Shown piece after piece: positions 1-5,857 of a stretch of 8,102 bases of DNA; position 1 is the first letter of the stretch; the number at the start of each line of letters is the position of its first letter. Both the position numbers and the translations under genes were made by a program. This stretch comes from an uncultured Oscillospiraceae bacterium (GTDB lineage: Bacteria > Bacillota > Clostridia > Oscillospirales > Oscillospiraceae): positions 1-8,102 of the forward strand of contig CAAERF010000614.1 in the NCBI GenBank assembly GCA_900758315.1, read 5' to 3'. The notes under the pieces are model-generated. The model ran no database searches. It was not told where the DNA came from and saw nothing but the letters and a program-made list of their open reading frames with translations.

Positions 1-1496
1 AACTTTTCAAAATCTTCCACCCAGTTTTTCATAATCTCGGAGTTGTGAACCAAAACCAACGTGTTGACCTTGCGCTGTGCTATCAGATACGCACCAACAG
101 CGGTCTTACCAAAGGCAGTTGCGGCGCAGAGTACGCCGATATCATGTTCCAATATTTTCGCGGCGGCGTCCGCCTGCCGGGAGTATAGAGTGCCTTTGAA
201 ATCCACCTTGATTTCGCGACCTGTCTGGCGTTCGTCACTTACTGTGTAGGAAATTCCAACAGAGTCCAATTGCGCGGTCAACTTTTCTGCACAACCGCGC
301 GGCAAATGAATATAGCTGCCGACATCCTCACCGCAGAAAACGATGCGGGGAATATTGCGAGTGGAAAATCCCAGCGCTTTCTTTTTGTAAAACTCTGGAT
401 TGCTGTATGCCGCCAGCCGCCGTAACGCATTTTGCAGACGAGGCTTTAAGCCTGCTGTGTCTATGTAAATGCCGTTGGCAAGCGTTATAGAAAGCGGCTG
501 TCCGGCATCCTCCGAATGGAACGCCTGAGATGATTTTCCCCACGGCTTTTCAGTATCTTCTATATCTTCTGTTTTAGAAAGTGTACCTAATTCACCATCC
601 GCACTCCATAGTGCTGTTTTTCTCTCTATAAATTCCTTGCTGATCCGATGTACGGATTTCAGATATTCCCACTGATCGGGATAGACGTTCCGGCTTTCAT
701 CCACAAATGCACTATTGCCCTGCCGAAGCGCCTGCCCCTGCAGCGGCAGCGCAATCAGGTTGCCAAGACCACCCTCGGGCAAATGCTCCTGTGCAGGCAG
801 CATACGGTCATAGGTTTTGAAGTCTTTTAAATTGACGGATTCCGCGCCCTTAGTAAGCAGCGCTGATCCGAATCTGCGAACCAGCTCGGCGGGAATCGGT
901 GCATCAAAAAACAGCCAGACATGTGCGCCGCTGCCGGAACGGGAACGTTCCACGTAGCAAGGCACACTGTTCTGGCTGCAAATTTGGCGCAAAGCATCCA
1001 CATCCTCCTGCCACACCGTGCCGGGGGATGCTTCATGGTCATCAAAATCAAAAACGAGGAACCGGCAGGTGTCATCCGGCAGCAGAGGATAGATGCCGAT
1101 CACGTCGCTGCCATCGGATTTTTCTCCGGTCAGATGCGCCATCAATGCGCGTTGATTCAGCGGCGCCCAGCTGCGATTGGGACAAGACGCACACTTGACC
1201 TTTTGACGGTCTGCTTTTGGGCAGACGCCGTATCGCCACAGATTTTCACAGACAGGAAAATACCCGGCTTTTCCGTTTTTCATCACCGCACGTTTGGCGT
1301 AGACGTCACTGCGCCCGTGGAATAAGGAATAGAAGAAACGGGCATGGGTTGGGCTGATGACCGCAGAAATCGGGACAATTATACTCTGACTACTGGGAAC
1401 ATCCGGAGCATCAAAGGAAATATTGTGGGCTGAGAGAATACTTTCCAGATAGGCAATGCGTTTTTTTAAGATGTAGATTTCTGTGGCGTCATTCAT
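1..1496 (-). CDS. TOTE-type archaeo-eukaryotic primase / SF2 helicase fusion, N-terminal 498 codons (runs off left edge)
   Basis: This is a nucleic-acid primase-like domain fused to a DEAD/DEAH-type helicase, as in proteins annotated as TOTE conflict-system primases, which are thought to act in anti-element defence. I translated it from ATG 1496, which is preceded by GGAGGGCT at 7-bp spacing; no stop occurs before the window edge. Visible in order: a possible short coiled coil (about residues 8-22); a Cys cluster C83, C92, C102, C105 that looks metal-binding; the primase DxD motif D150-F-D152 after FLVF; the second primase motif SGSGAHVW with H192; a YDR segment (D230) that may supply the third acidic residue; a GNLIALPLQ segment typical of the family; then the helicase with Walker A ATAFGKT (459-465). 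The end of helicase motif Ia and everything after it is missing here. Family members are roughly twice this length. It is transcribed away from the tartrate cluster and its DNA is less GC-rich. Family assignment is from recalled conserved motifs; the conflict role is inference. Confidence 0.85.
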   Translation of the reverse strand, partial: MNDATEIYILKKRIAYLESILSAHNISFDAPDVPSSQSIIVPISAVISPTHARFFYSLFHGRSDVYAKRAVMKNGKAGYFPVCENLWRYGVCPKADRQKVKCASCPNRSWAPLNQRALMAHLTGEKSDGSDVIGIYPLLPDDTCRFLVFDFDDHEASPGTVWQEDVDALRQICSQNSVPCYVERSRSGSGAHVWLFFDAPIPAELVRRFGSALLTKGAESVNLKDFKTYDRMLPAQEHLPEGGLGNLIALPLQGQALRQGNSAFVDESRNVYPDQWEYLKSVHRISKEFIERKTALWSADGELGTLSKTEDIEDTEKPWGKSSQAFHSEDAGQPLSITLANGIYIDTAGLKPRLQNALRRLAAYSNPEFYKKKALGFSTRNIPRIVFCGEDVGSYIHLPRGCAEKLTAQLDSVGISYTVSDERQTGREIKVDFKGTLYSRQADAAAKILEHDIGVLCAATAFGKTAVGAYLIAQRKVNTLVLVHNSEIMKNWVEDFEK

Positions 1497-1535
1497 GTAC
1501 AGCCCTCCAAACGTATGCTAGATGTGCAGATGATA

Positions 1536-1560
1536 TTTGTATATTTTTATCTTATACAAA
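1536..1560. promoter_or_regulatory. Inverted repeat overlapping the probable promoter of the primase-helicase gene
   Basis: A perfect 8-bp inverted repeat, TTTGTATA and TATACAAA, is separated by 9 bp. It lies 40-64 bp upstream of the leftward start codon at 1496. On the minus strand it coincides with possible promoter elements: TTGCTT (1566-1561), a 17-bp spacer, then TATACA (1543-1538). An alternative -10 is TATAAG (1556-1551), but that has a poor -35. The repeat is therefore placed like an operator. Each arm (TTGTATA / TATACAA) also resembles the GntR-type palindrome TTGTATACAA found at 1988-1997. The inverted repeat is certain from sequence; the promoter and any protein binding are inference. 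Confidence 0.4.
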
Positions 1561-1562
1561 AA

Positions 1563-1578
1563 GCAAGGCTTGCGCAAG
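1563..1578. repeat. Overlapping palindromes GCAAGgCTTGC and CTTGCGCAAG
   Basis: Two palindromes share bases: GCAAG-G-CTTGC (1563-1573) and the perfect 10-bp CTTGCGCAAG (1569-1578). They lie just upstream of the candidate leftward promoter of the primase-helicase gene, in the -35 region or above it. A further small hairpin, TTGAGC-ATC-GCTCAA, follows at 1605-1619. These could be regulator binding sites or RNA hairpins; the sequence alone does not decide. Confidence 0.35.
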
Positions 1579-1837
1579 ATATATTTAGAATAAGTTTAGC
1601 TGAGTTGAGCATCGCTCAAGAGTCGTAGTTCCACATCGCAAAAAACGACCCTCAAGAGAGATGAAAAAATCGAACGGCACGCCCAAAAATACAAACGATA
1701 ATACGGCGATTTTAGTTGTGCAAAATATAAAGTAGCGCAGTTGAAAATAGGTATTCAGTCGGAGAACTACGACAGGGCGGTATAGACTGGCGTTGGAGCG
1801 TAAATTATGTTGGTTCTGCACAGTGGCCTCCAAAACA

Positions 1838-1876
1838 GGAAAAAGCCCATTGTTGGTTGTCACAACAGGCTTTTCC
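1838..1876. terminator. Terminator-like hairpin in the divergent intergenic region
   Basis: The stem pairs AAAAGCC (1841-1847) with GGCTTTT (1868-1874), then, after a 3-base bulge, TGTTG (1851-1855) with CAACA (1863-1867), leaving a 7-base loop. The A/T runs at the base would give a U-run on either strand, slightly longer on the minus strand. It resembles a bidirectional intrinsic terminator, yet no intact gene in the window ends nearby: both neighbouring genes start from this region. It may be left over from a deleted gene, insulate the two units, or end an unannotated small RNA, for which I saw no good promoter. Confidence 0.45.
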
Positions 1877-1969
1877 GATATTTTGCAGCACCACTGCACA
1901 GTAGTGGTCAAATGGTGGTCAGGCATGGAGGGGTATAAAAGCAGAAACATAGAATACGATTCTCGCCAC

Positions 1970-1998
1970 TTGACGCAACGGATGATTTTGTATACAAT
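1970..1998 (+). promoter_or_regulatory. Sigma-A type promoter of the GntR regulator pair
   Basis: TTGACG (1970-1975) and TACAAT (1993-1998) are separated by exactly 17 bp, close to the TTGACA-17-TATAAT consensus. Transcription would start near 2005, leaving a leader of about 24 bases before the ATG at 2029. The -10 element lies inside the palindrome TTGTATACAA, so a repressor bound there would block RNA polymerase. Promoter prediction is by eye. Confidence 0.75.
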
Positions 1999-2003
1999 AT
2001 TAA
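1988..2003. promoter_or_regulatory. Palindromic GntR-type operator TTGTATACAA with conserved TATTAA tail
   Basis: The 10-bp perfect palindrome TTGTATACAA (1988-1997) has the TnGTnnnACnA-like form typical of FCD-subfamily GntR regulators. It overlaps the -10 box of the promoter for two adjacent GntR genes, which suggests autoregulation. The 16-bp string TTGTATACAATATTAA recurs with a single change at 3594-3609 upstream of the transporter gene, so the site is likely shared by both transcription units. Confidence 0.7.
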
Positions 2004-2028
2004 TAAACAACAAATATGGAGGCGCTTG

Positions 2029-2607
2029 ATGAAAAGTGTTTCTCTTGTTTCCTTAAAGGACCAAGCTGCCGCGGCGCTGCGGCGGGAAATATACGCGGGT
2101 GAGCTGCCGGATGGTGCCGAGCTGCGGCAGGAGGATATTGCTGCGCAGCTGGGTATCAGCCGATTGCCGGTGCGCGAGGCGATGCAGCAGCTGCAAAACG
2201 AGGGGCTGCTGGAGCGCCTGCCCAACCGCCATGTGCGGGTGGTGGGGGTGACTGCCGCGCGTCTGCGGCAGAGCTTTGCCGTGCTGGCGGCTATGGAGTG
2301 CGAATTGTTCGCGCTGGCAGACACCGCCCTGCGGGAAAAGGGGCTGCCCGACCCGGCGTGCGATGCGGAGTTCCATTTGGCAGCCGCCGAGGTGCTGGAC
2401 AATCCAACGCTGTATCAGCGCTTTTTCACCCAGCGGCAAGGGTTGTTGGACGCCGCGCAGGCGCTGGGGGCGGCTGAACCCGCCGCACTGATCGAGCGTA
2501 ACCGCGCCATTGCCGAGGCGTTCACGGTGGGGAAGGATACCGCGCCGCACATCCGCCGTTACTATGATGATCTGACCGAACAGACCGCAAAGGAGCTTGT
2601 CGTATGA
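2029..2607 (+). CDS. GntR-family transcriptional regulator with an abbreviated FCD-like ligand domain
   Basis: This is a predicted DNA-binding repressor of 192 aa. The winged-helix domain occupies about residues 6-72, with the recognition region around LGISRLPVREAMQQL (41-55) and the typical ENEGLLE-like wing approach. The C-terminal part resembles an FCD ligand domain: D112-A-E-F-H116 matches its first metal-binding pair. By eye alignment with the next gene, about 18 residues (roughly one helix) are missing between the first helix and this motif, and the two later metal histidines are replaced (around R157 and D180). At 192 aa it is shorter than usual FCD regulators (about 210-240). ATG 2029 follows GGAGG (2018-2022) at 6 bp; a TTG just before it is less likely. 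It overlaps the next regulator by ATGA, implying coupled translation. Its likely targets are its own promoter and the tartrate operon. Ligand unknown; tartrate is a reasonable guess. Confidence 0.88.
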   Translation: MKSVSLVSLKDQAAAALRREIYAGELPDGAELRQEDIAAQLGISRLPVREAMQQLQNEGLLERLPNRHVRVVGVTAARLRQSFAVLAAMECELFALADTALREKGLPDPACDAEFHLAAAEVLDNPTLYQRFFTQRQGLLDAAQALGAAEPAALIERNRAIAEAFTVGKDTAPHIRRYYDDLTEQTAKELVV

Positions 2608-3260
2608 GCCTTGCACCATTAAATCCCATCCAGATGCTGCCCGCCCGCGACCGTGTGGCGGCGGCACTGCGGGAAGCTATTTTAAGCCACCAGTTTGCCG
2701 AGGGCGAAGAATTGACCCTGAAGGACACCGCCGCCCAGCTGGGCGTGTCGTCTACGCCGATCCGCGAGGCATTCCAGATGCTGGCGCGGGAGGGGCTGAT
2801 CGAGCTGCGCCCCAACCGCGGAGCCATCGTGCTGGGTATGAACGAGAAGCGCTTGCGCGACCACTACGAGACCCGCGCTGCGCTGGAACGCGCCGCTGTG
2901 GTATTGGTATGCCGCAAAAAGGCAGACATTGACCCCGTCAAGCTGGCCTACATACAGGCAGCGTCCGCGCTGGCGCAGAATGACAGCGCGGGCTACAGCG
3001 CGCAGAACCAGGCGTTCCACATGGCGATCTGGACTGCAGCCGACAACGACGCCATGAAAGAACTGCTGTCGAGTCTGTGGAATGGTCTGTCCATGGGTCA
3101 CAAGGTCACGCAGGAGCACTACGCTGAAATCAGTATGAACGAGCATTACAAGATTCTGGACGCGCTGAAAGCCCGCGATGAGGTGCTGGCGGGCAATCTG
3201 ATGGAATCCCACATCATGCGCAGCTTGGAAAATGTGCTGACGCATTTGAGGACGGAGTGA
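2604..3260 (+). CDS. GntR/FCD-family transcriptional regulator
   Basis: This 218-aa protein is a full-length FCD-type GntR regulator and probably the ligand-responsive repressor of the tartrate genes. The winged helix spans about residues 14-78, with helix-turn-helix DTAAQLGVSSTPIREAFQML (41-60). The FCD domain follows from about residue 84, with the RAALE helix signature (91-95), N135-Q-A-F-H139 where D-x-x-x-H is usual, EH with H181, and SH with H203. Three of four expected metal or ligand-site residues are thus present, and the first Asp is Asn. The ATG at 2604 overlaps the previous stop by 4 bp and has GGAG (2592-2595) inside the upstream gene at 8 bp. The two regulators share the same layout in the DNA-binding half (for example AAQLG, REA, EGL, PNR) but differ strongly in the ligand half, so they may form a heterodimer or divide sensing. 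Ligand assignment is inferred from the neighbours. Confidence 0.93.
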   Translation: MSLAPLNPIQMLPARDRVAAALREAILSHQFAEGEELTLKDTAAQLGVSSTPIREAFQMLAREGLIELRPNRGAIVLGMNEKRLRDHYETRAALERAAVVLVCRKKADIDPVKLAYIQAASALAQNDSAGYSAQNQAFHMAIWTAADNDAMKELLSSLWNGLSMGHKVTQEHYAEISMNEHYKILDALKARDEVLAGNLMESHIMRSLENVLTHLRTE

Positions 3261-3268
3261 TTGACGGC

Positions 3269-3296
3269 GTAAGGGAAGCCGGATGTTCGCCCTTAC
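3269..3296 (+). terminator. Stem-loop after the second GntR gene
   Basis: GTAAGGG (3269-3275) pairs with CCCTTAC (3290-3296) around a 14-base loop, starting 9 bases after the GntR stop codon. There is no U-run behind it (AAGGGTGCAAAAACC follows), so it may be a weak, factor-assisted or non-canonical terminator, or an mRNA-stabilising hairpin. Because a strong promoter lies about 90 bp further on, a transcript end here is plausible. Confidence 0.35.
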
Positions 3297-3383
3297 AAGG
3301 GTGCAAAAACCGTCCGCGTTGTACATCCTGCACAAAACCATAACGGCAAAATTTGCAGTTTCGACAAACTTCAAAACACCCTA

Positions 3384-3412
3384 TTGACATTTTCGGTCAT
3401 TGGGTGTATTCT
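3384..3412 (+). promoter_or_regulatory. Sigma-A type promoter of the tartrate transporter/dehydratase operon
   Basis: A perfect -35 TTGACA (3384-3389), a 17-bp spacer and TATTCT (3407-3412) give a strong predicted promoter. Transcription would start near 3419, leaving about 220 bases of leader before the GTG at 3639. An operator-like TTGGATACA begins at 3424, just downstream of the expected start site, where a bound protein would block initiation or escape. It is the only convincing promoter between the regulator genes and the transporter. Confidence 0.78.
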
Positions 3413-3423
3413 CTGATTGTCGT

Positions 3424-3433
3424 TTGGATACAT
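3424..3433. promoter_or_regulatory. Operator-like site TTGGATACAT downstream of the transporter promoter
   Basis: TTGGATACA (3424-3432) differs at one position from the first nine bases of the palindrome TTGTATACAA at 1988 and is identical to the first nine bases of the site at 3594. With its upstream neighbours it forms GTTTGGATACA (3422-3432), repeated exactly at 3592-3602. Its place, about 5 bp after the predicted start of transcription, suits a repressor site. The two leader sites are 170 bp apart, which would allow looping between them; that is inference. Confidence 0.5.
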
Positions 3434-3452
3434 TATCAATTATCAATTATCA
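3432..3452 (+). repeat. Three tandem copies of ATTATCA
   Basis: The 7-bp unit ATTATCA occurs three times without interruption (3432-3438, 3439-3445, 3446-3452). The first copy shares its first base with the operator-like site. It may be a slippage-prone tract or a spacer; no function is evident from sequence. Confidence 0.8.
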
Positions 3453-3478
3453 CTCACGGCGTTTCACAGATTGGTTTT

Positions 3479-3575
3479 CGGCAGACCTCCTCTCCTTGCT
3501 GCCGCAAACCGCCGTATCCATCGGGGCAGCCGGAACGGCCGCCCCGTGAAAACCCGGACAGGGGCCCGTCCGGGT
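3479..3575 (+). promoter_or_regulatory. Structured 5' leader with three consecutive hairpins
   Basis: Three hairpins stand in tandem in the predicted leader of the transporter operon. Hairpin 1 pairs CGGCAG (3479-3484) with CTGCCG (3499-3504) around a pyrimidine-rich loop containing CCTCCT (3486-3491). Hairpin 2 spans 3522-3546: CGGGGC/GCCCCG, an A-C mismatch, GCCG/CGGC, and a GAA loop. Hairpin 3 pairs ACCCGGAC (3552-3559) with GTCCGGGT (3568-3575) around AGGGGCCC. No U-run follows hairpin 3 on the plus strand, though TTTT follows it on the minus strand. CCTCCT is complementary to AGGAGG in the transporter ribosome binding site (3624-3629). It matches no riboswitch class I recognise. Pairing is by eye, not folded. 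Confidence 0.5.
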
Positions 3576-3593
3576 GATAGATTCCCCTTTGGT

Positions 3594-3609
3594 TTGGATA
3601 CAATATTAA
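3594..3609. promoter_or_regulatory. Second copy of the shared operator, TTGGATACAATATTAA, upstream of the transporter start
   Basis: This 16-bp string matches the site over the GntR promoter (1988-2003) at 15 of 16 positions; the change breaks the palindrome at one base (TTGGATACAA instead of TTGTATACAA). It contains a TACAAT that could serve as a -10, but no -35 is seen at the proper distance, so it is more likely an internal operator or roadblock 15 bp ahead of the ribosome binding site GGAGG (3625-3629). It supports control of the tartrate operon by one or both GntR proteins. Confidence 0.62.
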
Positions 3610-3638
3610 ATATCAAGGCAAAAAGGAGGCAACATCCA

Positions 3639-4913
3639 GTGAATCCCACAGTTATCACCCTCTGCTTTCTGGCATTTGCGATCATTATGTTCGTGCTGGA
3701 AAAGATTCCTCTGGGCCTGACAGCCACGATCGTTTCCGTGGGTCTATGCGTGACCGGCGTCCTTGAACCCAAACAGGCGTTCGCCGGGTACGTCGATTCT
3801 AATGTCATCCTCTGCGTGGCTATGTTTGTGGTTGGGCAGGCGTTGTTTGAAACCGGCATGGCCAACAAAATCGGTGGTCTGGTCACCAAGTTCGCCAAAT
3901 CGGAGCGTCAGCTCATCATCGCCATCATGGTCATCACCGGTCTTATGTCCGGGTTCCTGTCCAACACGGGCAGCGCAGCCGTACTCATTCCTGTGGTAGT
4001 CGGCATTGCGGCCGAGAGTGGTTACAGCCGCAGCCACCTGCTGATGCCGCTGGTTTTTGCGGCGGCACTGGGCGGCAACATCTCCATCATCGGTGCGCCG
4101 GGCAACCTGATGGGCGTCAGCGCCCTGAACGAGCTGGGCATCGAAACGAGCTTCTTTGAGTACCTGATCGTCGGCGGTCCTATGATGCTGGCGGGCATCC
4201 TCTACTTCGCCTTGTTCGGCTACAAGCTGCTGCCCAAAAACAGCGGCGCGGCATCGCTGGAGGATGACCAGTTTGCTGTCAAGGATTACTCCGATGTTCC
4301 CAAGTGGAAGCAGTATATGTCGCTGGCTGTGCTGGTCATCGCTATTCTCGCGATGGTGTTTGAAAAGCAGATCGGCATCAAGCTGCAGGTGTCCGCATCG
4401 GTTGGCGCCATCATTCTGATCCTGACCGGTGTCATCAGCGAAAAAGAGGCACTGAAGTCCATCGACCTCAAGACCGTGTTCCTTTTTGGCGGTTCGCTGG
4501 CACTGGCAACGGCGCTGGAGCATACCGGCGCGGGCAGCCTGATTGCTGATACGCTGATTGGAGCCATGGGCAGCGAAGTCCACCCGTTGATCCTGCTGGT
4601 CGTCATCTTTGTCATCACCTGCACAATGACCAACTTTATGTCCAACACTGCCACCACGGCGCTGATGGTTCCCATCGCGGTGTCGCTGGCGCAGGGCTTG
4701 GGCGCAGACCCCCGCGCGGTGGTCATTGCCACGGTCATTGCAGGCAGCTGTGCCTACGCAACGCCGATCGGTATGCCCGCCAATACAATGGTTGTCGGCA
4801 TCGGCGGCTACAAATTTATCGACTACGTCAAGGCAGGTCTGCCGCTGATCCTCGTCAGCTTTATCATCTGCATGGTGATCCTGCCGGTAGCGTATCCGTT
4901 CTTCCCCGCATGA
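3639..4913 (+). CDS. SLC13/DASS-family anion transporter, probable L-tartrate (dicarboxylate) carrier
   Basis: This 424-aa inner-membrane protein probably imports L-tartrate, perhaps with Na+ or in exchange for a dicarboxylate such as succinate, as E. coli TtdT does. It is hydrophobic nearly throughout, with about ten to twelve membrane segments starting at residue 5. Both DASS signature motifs are intact: SNT at 108-110 (FLSNTGSAAVLIPV) and SNT at 335-337 (FMSNTATTALMVP); these build the sodium and carboxylate sites in the family. The two halves show the expected inverted-repeat arrangement, joined by a charged loop (about 200-224). I chose GTG 3639 because it follows AAAAGGAGG at 9 bp and gives the usual membrane-leading N-terminus; the longer frame from 3417 would translate the hairpin leader into an unlikely 74-residue tail. 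ttdA follows 44 bp downstream with its own ribosome binding site. Substrate is inferred from the dehydratase genes. Confidence 0.9.
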   Translation: MNPTVITLCFLAFAIIMFVLEKIPLGLTATIVSVGLCVTGVLEPKQAFAGYVDSNVILCVAMFVVGQALFETGMANKIGGLVTKFAKSERQLIIAIMVITGLMSGFLSNTGSAAVLIPVVVGIAAESGYSRSHLLMPLVFAAALGGNISIIGAPGNLMGVSALNELGIETSFFEYLIVGGPMMLAGILYFALFGYKLLPKNSGAASLEDDQFAVKDYSDVPKWKQYMSLAVLVIAILAMVFEKQIGIKLQVSASVGAIILILTGVISEKEALKSIDLKTVFLFGGSLALATALEHTGAGSLIADTLIGAMGSEVHPLILLVVIFVITCTMTNFMSNTATTALMVPIAVSLAQGLGADPRAVVIATVIAGSCAYATPIGMPANTMVVGIGGYKFIDYVKAGLPLILVSFIICMVILPVAYPFFPA

Positions 4914-4957
4914 TCTCATAAACAAACATTTGAAATTTACATAGGAGGCATCCAATC

Positions 4958-5857
4958 ATGACCAAAGAACAAAGTGTTGAACTCATGACCGACAAGATGG
5001 CGAAATTCGTCGCCTATGTCGGCAAGAAGCTGCCCGACGATGTCGAGGCTAAGCTGCAGGAGCTGCGTCAGCAGGAGACCACCCCGCTGGCAACCGCCAT
5101 CTATGACACGATGGCGCGCAACCAGAAGCTGGCTGTTGACCTGAACCGCCCCTGCTGCCAGGACACCGGTGTGCTGCAGTTCTGGGTAAAGTGCGGCGTC
5201 AACTTCCCGCTGATGGGTGAGCTGGAGGCTCTGCTGAAGGAGGCCGTCGTCCGCGCTACCTTCGCCGCACCCCTGCGCCACAACAGCGTGGAGACCTTCG
5301 ACGAAGTGAACACCAAGCGCAACGTCGGCAAGGGTACGCCCACCGTTTTCTGGGACATCGTACCCGATGACGACCACTGCGAAATCTACACCTACATGGC
5401 AGGCGGCGGCTGCACGCTGCCGGGCAAGGCGATGGTGCTGATGCCGGGCATGGGCTACGAGGGCGTGACCAAGTTCGTCCTGGACCAGATGACCAGCTAC
5501 GGTCTGAACGCATGCCCCCCGCTGCTCGTCGGTGTCGGCGTGGCTACCAGCGTGGAAACCGCCGCGCTGCTCTCCAAGAAGGCGCTGATGCGCCCCTTGG
5601 GCAGCCACAACCCCAACCCGCGCGCTGCCGAGATGGAGAAGCTGCTGGAGGACGGCATCAACTCCATCGGTCTGGGACCCCAGGGCATGAGTGGTAAGAA
5701 CTCCGTCATGGGCGTGCATATCGAGAACACCGCTCGCCATCCGTCCACCATCGGCGTTGCCGTCAACGTTGGCTGCTGGAGCCATCGCCGCGGTCACGTG
5801 GTATTTGACAAAGACTTGAACGCAACTGTAACGACTCATTCGGGGGTGCAACTGTAA
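4958..5857 (+). CDS. ttdA: L(+)-tartrate dehydratase, alpha (iron-sulfur) subunit
   Basis: With TtdB this subunit dehydrates L(+)-tartrate to oxaloacetate in the cytoplasm, using an oxygen-sensitive [4Fe-4S] cluster. The 299-aa product is nearly the length of E. coli TtdA (about 303) and shares long recognisable blocks with it: LNRPxCQDTG (62-71), the HNxVExFDEVNT block (108-119), [11 protein letters not shown] (146-156), NACPPxLVGVG (184-194), and GPQGMSG through [11 protein letters not shown] (240-269). The expected cluster ligands are present: C67, C186 and C273 (VGCWSHRRG). The start ATG 4958 follows GGAGG (4944-4948) at 9 bp. The stop overlaps the ttdB start by one base. Class I fumarase and D-tartrate dehydratase alpha subunits belong to the same superfamily, so fumarase activity is an alternative, but the resemblance to TtdA and the separate transporter genes favour tartrate. 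Confidence 0.93.
   Translation: MTKEQSVELMTDKMAKFVAYVGKKLPDDVEAKLQELRQQETTPLATAIYDTMARNQKLAVDLNRPCCQDTGVLQFWVKCGVNFPLMGELEALLKEAVVRATFAAPLRHNSVETFDEVNTKRNVGKGTPTVFWDIVPDDDHCEIYTYMAGGGCTLPGKAMVLMPGMGYEGVTKFVLDQMTSYGLNACPPLLVGVGVATSVETAALLSKKALMRPLGSHNPNPRAAEMEKLLEDGINSIGLGPQGMSGKNSVMGVHIENTARHPSTIGVAVNVGCWSHRRGHVVFDKDLNATVTTHSGVQL

Larger units (their letters stand above)
1497..2028. other. Divergent intergenic region, 532 bp, no supported gene
   Basis: This region separates the leftward primase-helicase gene from the rightward GntR pair. It is visibly AT-richer than its flanks. It contains the probable leftward promoter (about 1538-1566), palindromes, a terminator-like hairpin (1838-1876), two copies of CTGCACAGT (1816-1824 and 1894-1902) flanking that hairpin, two copies of GTGGTCA (1904-1910 and 1915-1921), and the rightward promoter (1970-1998). 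Open frames exist on both strands (for example 1585-2013 minus), but they lack a convincing ribosome binding site, run through the promoter, and do not read like a known protein. The region may be the scar of a lost or excised element. Confidence 0.6.

Noticed and set aside
827..1325. Open frames on both strands over the primase region (899-1198 and 921-1325 plus, 827-1075 minus)
   Set aside because: They are shadows of the long minus-strand primase-helicase frame, which carries the recognisable motifs.
1585..2013. A 142-codon minus-strand frame in the divergent intergenic region
   Set aside because: No ribosome binding site, no family resemblance, and it would start inside the GntR promoter. 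A short hydrophobic stretch is explained by the AT-rich sequence. It may contain relic codons but not an intact gene.
1793..2029. A 78-codon plus-strand frame ending at the GntR start
   Set aside because: It runs through the terminator-like hairpin, promoter and operator and lacks a ribosome binding site.
3522..3575. A known riboswitch (for example ZTP or fluoride type) in the transporter leader
   Set aside because: The conserved bases of those classes as I know them are not present; only generic GC hairpins are visible.
3453..3591. A MITE or insertion sequence with terminal inverted repeats in the leader
   Set aside because: The ends of the segment are not inverted repeats of each other and there is no transposase; only the flanking direct repeat supports insertion, so it is kept as a hypothesis and not a feature.
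3417..3638. A 74-codon N-terminal extension of the first transporter from an ATG at 3417
   Set aside because: It would translate the promoter-proximal operator and three hairpins, has no ribosome binding site, and the GTG at 3639 has a good one and gives a normal family N-terminus.
3744..4955. A 403-codon open frame on the minus strand opposite the first transporter and the start of ttdA
   Set aside because: It is antisense to clearly recognisable genes, its product is an unnatural His/Asp/Gln-rich string, and it reflects codon bias of the real gene.
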